Shown piece after piece: positions 14,399 to 18,141 of a DNA stretch of 18,141 nucleotides; within the stretch, counting starts at the first letter, position 1; every line of letters starts with the position of its first letter. The notes below the pieces were generated by a model. It was not told the origin of the DNA. It was given only the letters and a program-made list of their open reading frames with translations, and searched no databases. The translations under genes were made by a program, and so were the position numbers. The stretch comes from Bacteroidales bacterium (GTDB lineage: Bacteria; Bacteroidota; Bacteroidia; Bacteroidales; P3): contig DUQY01000046.1 in the NCBI GenBank assembly GCA_012837565.1, forward strand, positions 1 through 18,141, in the 5' to 3' direction.

Positions 14399-15397
14399 AT
14401 GAAGCGATTATTTTTAAGCATAATAATATGTTTGTTTGCGTTTAATGGGTTTTCGCAAAACCTAATAGATCTTGATGATCAAAAGCTTACAGAGTTTACC
14501 AATAAGCTAATAGCATTGCCTTTTCCTGAAAGGGATGTGATAACAAAGGCGTGTGAAGTTTTCGAGAAAGATTTCGCAAACGACCCTTATGTTGGGGATT
14601 GGGCATTTCAAATACTTTATTACTACCACGAAATATCATGTGAGGATAAGACAAATACCCTTCACAAAACTTTTTCAGACAAAGAAATAAGAGGATATTT
14701 TCATAAAGATATTTGGGTTCTACCCAAGTTGAAATCTAATATATCATCCTTTATAACAGAATATGCAAAATGGGGATATAGAATTTCATCAGATGAGGAC
14801 ACCACCTATTCAATTGAGGTCGATTCCACATACCTACTTAAAAGGTTAGGTAAGTTGCTTTCAAAGGATTATTGTTTTTATTTCACTAATTATGTAGCTG
14901 ATTTAGGTGTTGCACCAATATGGCATGCGGAACTAAATATACCAATTGCAGAGGTAATGAGAAGAATAGAATGGAGAGATTTACTACTTGATAGAAATCC
15001 AGACTTCATTAGGAAAGACCTTGTAACAAGAGAAATACAATCCTTACTTTTCATAGTCACCAAAGGATTAGAAAATACTCCAATATACGGTGAGAATAAA
15101 GATGAGATGAAGGTTCACGACCCAAGAGAGGGATTCGATTTTGCTAAAATAGCCAATGAAACCACAATCATCCTGCCTGAATATAAAACTCCAATACAAA
15201 CATATTACAGAGCCTACCCTAATACCACATGGGGATTGTATTTGACCGACTTTATGCACCGCTTAGCATTAAACAAATATCGTTTCTCCAACCAGATAGA
15301 TGATTTTGTTCTAGAAAGCCTGTATCCAAAAGATAGAAAAAACATAGACCCATTGTTAAAGTACAAGGATATGCTTATTGACAATTTAATGGACTAG
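14399..15397 (+). CDS. secreted or periplasmic protein of unknown function
   Basis: This 332-residue protein has a clear signal peptide (MKRLFLSIIICLFAFNGFSQ), probably cut after Ser-Gln with no lipobox. The mature part is mixed helical, rich in aromatic and charged residues, with few cysteines (about positions 47, 76 and 153) and no catalytic motif that I recognise. There are no repeats and no C-terminal type IX sorting signature, so it is likely periplasmic. It is the first gene behind a well-formed promoter and lies 29 bases before dpp4, so it is co-transcribed with a periplasmic peptidase and tilS. A role linked to peptide use is possible by context only. Confidence 0.85.
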   Translation: MKRLFLSIIICLFAFNGFSQNLIDLDDQKLTEFTNKLIALPFPERDVITKACEVFEKDFANDPYVGDWAFQILYYYHEISCEDKTNTLHKTFSDKEIRGYFHKDIWVLPKLKSNISSFITEYAKWGYRISSDEDTTYSIEVDSTYLLKRLGKLLSKDYCFYFTNYVADLGVAPIWHAELNIPIAEVMRRIEWRDLLLDRNPDFIRKDLVTREIQSLLFIVTKGLENTPIYGENKDEMKVHDPREGFDFAKIANETTIILPEYKTPIQTYYRAYPNTTWGLYLTDFMHRLALNKYRFSNQIDDFVLESLYPKDRKNIDPLLKYKDMLIDNLMD

Positions 15398-15426
15398 GGA
15401 AAGAAATAACAGATTAGAAGAAAAAT

Positions 15427-17601
15427 ATGAAAAATTTAATAGTAATTTGCCTGTGCTTATTTAGCACATTAACTGGTTTTACCCAAAAAAATATAACACT
15501 TGAAAACATTTGGGCAAAAGGAACTTTCCGTGAAAAGTCTATAAAAGAAATACGTTCAATGAAAAACGGGGATGAGTATTGTATTCTAACCCCTGAAGGA
15601 ATAGATCGTTATCAATATGAAACAGGGAAAAAGAAAGACGTAATAGTTCAATTCTCTGACCTAAATTTTGGTAATGAAAATAAAAATAAAATCTTTGCAT
15701 ATAATTTCTCTAAAGATGAAAAGAAGATATTATTAGCAGCTGATCCAGAATTTATATACCGCCATTCCTTTGTTGCAAACTACTATATATATGAGATTGA
15801 AACCAAAGTCCTATATCCATTAAGTAGAGATGGAAAACAGAGATTGGCTGATTTCTCGCCTGATGGGAACAAAATATCGTGGATAAGAGATAATAACTTA
15901 TTTATAACCGATATTTCAAGCCCTAACAAAGAGGTAATTCAAATCACCCAAGATGGAAAGTTTAACGAAATAATCTATGGAACATCCGACTGGGTATATG
16001 AAGAAGAACTAGCACTTGTTAAGGGATATGTTTGGAACGAAACCAGCAGCCAGCTAGCTTATTACCGTTTCAATGAAAAAGACGTAAAAGAATATTCAAT
16101 GCAAACTTGGGGAGAGCTCTACCCAGAAAGCTATGTTTATAAATACCCAAAGGCAGGTGAGGCAAACTCAATAGTAGATATATTAGTTTATGATGTGAAA
16201 ACTAATACCCATAAACAAATTGACCTAGGCACCGATAAAGATTATTATTTACCTCGTCTTCAATGGTCAAAAGATGAAAACCAACTAATAATTCACAAAC
16301 TTAACCGCCTTCAAAACAATTACGATATAATATCAGTAAATACCCAAACCAACGATAAATCACTACTATATTCTGAAATAAATAAATACTATGTAGAAGA
16401 ACCAGAGCTGGTTCACTTCCTAAAAGATAATTCAGCCTTCATTCTCAAATCGGAAAGAAGTGGTTATTCGCATTTCTATATGGTTAAACTAAAAGACAAG
16501 TCCATAACCCCTATAACATCTGGTAACTACGACTGCGAAAGACTATGTTATGTGGATGAAAAAGATAAAAAGGTATATTATACCGCAGCCGAAAGTTCAG
16601 CAATCAACAGGGAGTTATCGGTGGTTAATTTCAATGGTAAAAAACAAAGAGTAATATCCAAAAACATAGGAACAAACGATGCGGAATTTAGTAAGAATGG
16701 TAAATATTATATTGGAACATTCTCAAACCATGAAACACCAGCTCTTTACACCGTTAACAACCAAAAAGGGGAAGTATTAATCACCCTTGAAGACAATGCT
16801 GCATTAAAAGATACAATAAAGCTATATGGTAAAGCCAAAAAAGAATTTGGTAGTTTTACCACAACCACAGGAACAAGCATAAACTATTGGACTATTAAGC
16901 CAGATGATATGGTTGAGGGAAAGAAATACCCAGTCCTGTTTTTCGTATATGGAGGACCAAATAGTCAAGAAGTACTTAACTCACAAAGAAGATCTTCCGA
17001 TATGTATTGGTATATGATGCTTGCACAAGAGGGTTATATAACCATATGCATTGACCCAAGAGGAACAGGTATGAGAGGAGAAGAGTTTAGAAAATGCACA
17101 TATATGGAATTAGGTAAATATGAAACCGAAGACCTAATTGAGGCTGCAAAATACTTTGGCGAGCAATCCTACGTTGATAAAACAAGACTTGGAGTTTTTG
17201 GATGGAGCTATGGTGGCTATATGTCAACCCTTGCAATAACCAAAGGTGCAGACTATTTCAAAACAGCAATAGCAGTAGCACCAGTAACCAATTGGAGGTA
17301 TTACGACAACATATATACCGAAAGATTTATGAGAACCCCTCAAGAAAACCCAGAGGGCTATGATATGAATTCACCAATTAACCACGTAGATAAATTAAAA
17401 GGCAACTACCTATTAATTCACGGCACATCCGATGATAACGTACATATTCAAAATGCAATAGACCTAATGGATGCACTAATAAAAGCTAATGTACAGTTTG
17501 AACACTTCTTCTATCCAAACAAAAATCACGGAATATATGGTGGAAACACCCGTCTACACCTCTATACCTTAATGACTAATTATATCAAGAATAAACTCTA
17601 A
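15427..17601 (+). CDS. dpp4: dipeptidyl peptidase IV (S9 family serine peptidase)
   Basis: This 724-residue exported prolyl peptidase removes Xaa-Pro or Xaa-Ala dipeptides from peptide N-termini. The signal peptide is MKNLIVICLCLFSTLTGFTQ. An eight-bladed beta-propeller spans roughly residues 40-470. The substrate amino-terminus is gripped by a double glutamate in SDWVYEEELA (Glu192-Glu193), the mark that separates true DPP-IV from related S9 enzymes. The C-terminal alpha/beta-hydrolase domain carries GWSYGG with nucleophile Ser594, Asp669 in HGTSDDNVH and His701 in NKNHGIYG, each one residue off the numbering I recall for Porphyromonas gingivalis DPP4. The propeller oxyanion tyrosine motif is seen as VYGGPNSQ (508-515). 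It is periplasmic and expected to feed di- and tripeptides to uptake systems. tilS follows after 35 bases. Confidence 0.95.
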   Translation: MKNLIVICLCLFSTLTGFTQKNITLENIWAKGTFREKSIKEIRSMKNGDEYCILTPEGIDRYQYETGKKKDVIVQFSDLNFGNENKNKIFAYNFSKDEKKILLAADPEFIYRHSFVANYYIYEIETKVLYPLSRDGKQRLADFSPDGNKISWIRDNNLFITDISSPNKEVIQITQDGKFNEIIYGTSDWVYEEELALVKGYVWNETSSQLAYYRFNEKDVKEYSMQTWGELYPESYVYKYPKAGEANSIVDILVYDVKTNTHKQIDLGTDKDYYLPRLQWSKDENQLIIHKLNRLQNNYDIISVNTQTNDKSLLYSEINKYYVEEPELVHFLKDNSAFILKSERSGYSHFYMVKLKDKSITPITSGNYDCERLCYVDEKDKKVYYTAAESSAINRELSVVNFNGKKQRVISKNIGTNDAEFSKNGKYYIGTFSNHETPALYTVNNQKGEVLITLEDNAALKDTIKLYGKAKKEFGSFTTTTGTSINYWTIKPDDMVEGKKYPVLFFVYGGPNSQEVLNSQRRSSDMYWYMMLAQEGYITICIDPRGTGMRGEEFRKCTYMELGKYETEDLIEAAKYFGEQSYVDKTRLGVFGWSYGGYMSTLAITKGADYFKTAIAVAPVTNWRYYDNIYTERFMRTPQENPEGYDMNSPINHVDKLKGNYLLIHGTSDDNVHIQNAIDLMDALIKANVQFEHFFYPNKNHGIYGGNTRLHLYTLMTNYIKNKL

Positions 17602-17636
17602 CCCATAAACTCTAAACCACTCTAAAACCCAAAGCC

Positions 17637-18141
17637 ATGGTAAAAGAATTTCAAGCCTTTATTGAGAATAATAGTATATTTGAGAAAGATGAGGTAATTC
17701 TCCTAGCAATAAGTGGGGGAGTTGATTCTATGGTTTTATGTGATTTATTTCAGAAATCAGGATATAAGTTTGTAGTAGCACATTGTAATTTTCATCTGCG
17801 AGGAGAAGAGTCCAATAGGGATGAGGAGTTTGTTGTAAACTACTGTAATAAGCAAAACCTAAAACTTCATATAAAAGATTTCGACACCTACGGCTATATG
17901 AATGATAATGGTATGAGTCTGGAAATGGCAGCAAGAGAGCTACGCTACGATTGGTTTTATGAGCTATTGAAAGAAAATAACTACGCCTACATAGCAACAG
18001 GACACCATGCCGATGACTCAATCGAAACCTTCTTCATCAATCTACTTCGAGGAACAGGTATTGCAGGCCTACACGGTATACTTCAAAAGGTAAATAGGGT
18101 AATACACCCACTACTTTTCACCAATAGGGCAGCAATAACAA
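17637..18141 (+). CDS. tilS: tRNA(Ile)-lysidine synthase TilS, N-terminal part (cut by window end)
   Basis: The frame is open from ATG 17637 to the window end, giving 168 residues of a protein normally over 400. TilS converts C34 of the CAU-anticodon tRNA-Ile to lysidine, so that it reads AUA codons. The PP-loop ATPase motif ISGGVDS is at 25-31. Next come AHCNFHLRGEES (48-59), the Glu-x-Ala-x-Arg helix (MSLEMAARELRYDWF, 93-107) and ATGHHADDSIET (120-131), all conserved in TilS. It is probably the third gene of the operon starting at 14399. The 35-base spacer before it contains three ACTCTAA units (17595, 17609, 17619). AUA codons are frequent in this AT-rich window, which makes the enzyme essential by inference. 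Confidence 0.93.
   Translation, partial: MVKEFQAFIENNSIFEKDEVILLAISGGVDSMVLCDLFQKSGYKFVVAHCNFHLRGEESNRDEEFVVNYCNKQNLKLHIKDFDTYGYMNDNGMSLEMAARELRYDWFYELLKENNYAYIATGHHADDSIETFFINLLRGTGIAGLHGILQKVNRVIHPLLFTNRAAIT

Noticed and set aside
17595..17625. Three ACTCTAA units in the dpp4-tilS spacer
   Set aside because: The spacing is irregular (14 and 10 bases) and the sequence is low in complexity. It is probably short slippage without a function.
17728..18021. Leftward open frame of 97 codons near the window end
   Set aside because: It lies antisense within tilS, whose plus-strand frame has all the PP-loop motifs. The leftward product has no sensible composition.

Overview
This 18 kb window is AT-rich and reads as a chromosomal segment of a member of the Bacteroidota, probably Bacteroidales. 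The evidence is promoters of the Bacteroidota type (TTTG, 19-20 bp, TAnnTTTG), A-rich leaders in place of strong Shine-Dalgarno sites, a Bacteroides-like TonB receptor with an unusually long signal peptide, a DPP-IV resembling that of Porphyromonas, and an EF-P with a lysine-tipped loop.

Layout. Positions 44-4924 (+) form a probable operon: a small hypothetical protein, an AI-2E family permease, a GH130 glycoside phosphorylase-like protein and a large GT4-type glycosyltransferase. Both carbohydrate genes have a broken 5' end: a short A run puts the best N-terminus of each out of frame, and the glycosyltransferase break lies exactly at an A10 tract. Positions 5059-5673 (+) encode a short FAH-family hydrolase. 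Positions 5704-6022 and 10955-11145 are two copies of an intergenic repeat in opposite orientation. They share an 84-bp core that is identical by eye, and they bracket a segment of about 5 kb. That segment holds a lipoprotein gene without a standard start codon (+); a leftward set made of a frameshifted small secreted protein, the peroxiredoxin bcp and a DUF4268 protein flanked by 14-bp direct repeats; and a rightward mgtA-type P-type Mg2+ ATPase.

The most interesting element is the mgtA leader. A near-consensus promoter is followed by an A-rich 5' leader and a 19-codon ORF beginning Met-Lys-Asp-Asp-Pro. After it come two mutually exclusive hairpins, one of which hides an AGAAGG ribosome-binding site just before the mgtA start. 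This resembles the logic of the enterobacterial MgtL leader peptide, but in a different phylum and apparently acting on translation initiation. It is an inference from sequence only.

From 11303 to 14267 (-) lie a BtuB-like TonB-dependent receptor, EF-P with its own terminator, and a small membrane protein. A compact divergent promoter pair at 14290-14355 separates this leftward unit from a rightward operon: a secreted protein of unknown function, dipeptidyl peptidase IV, and tilS, which is cut by the window end. No rRNA, tRNA, CRISPR array or transposase gene was seen.
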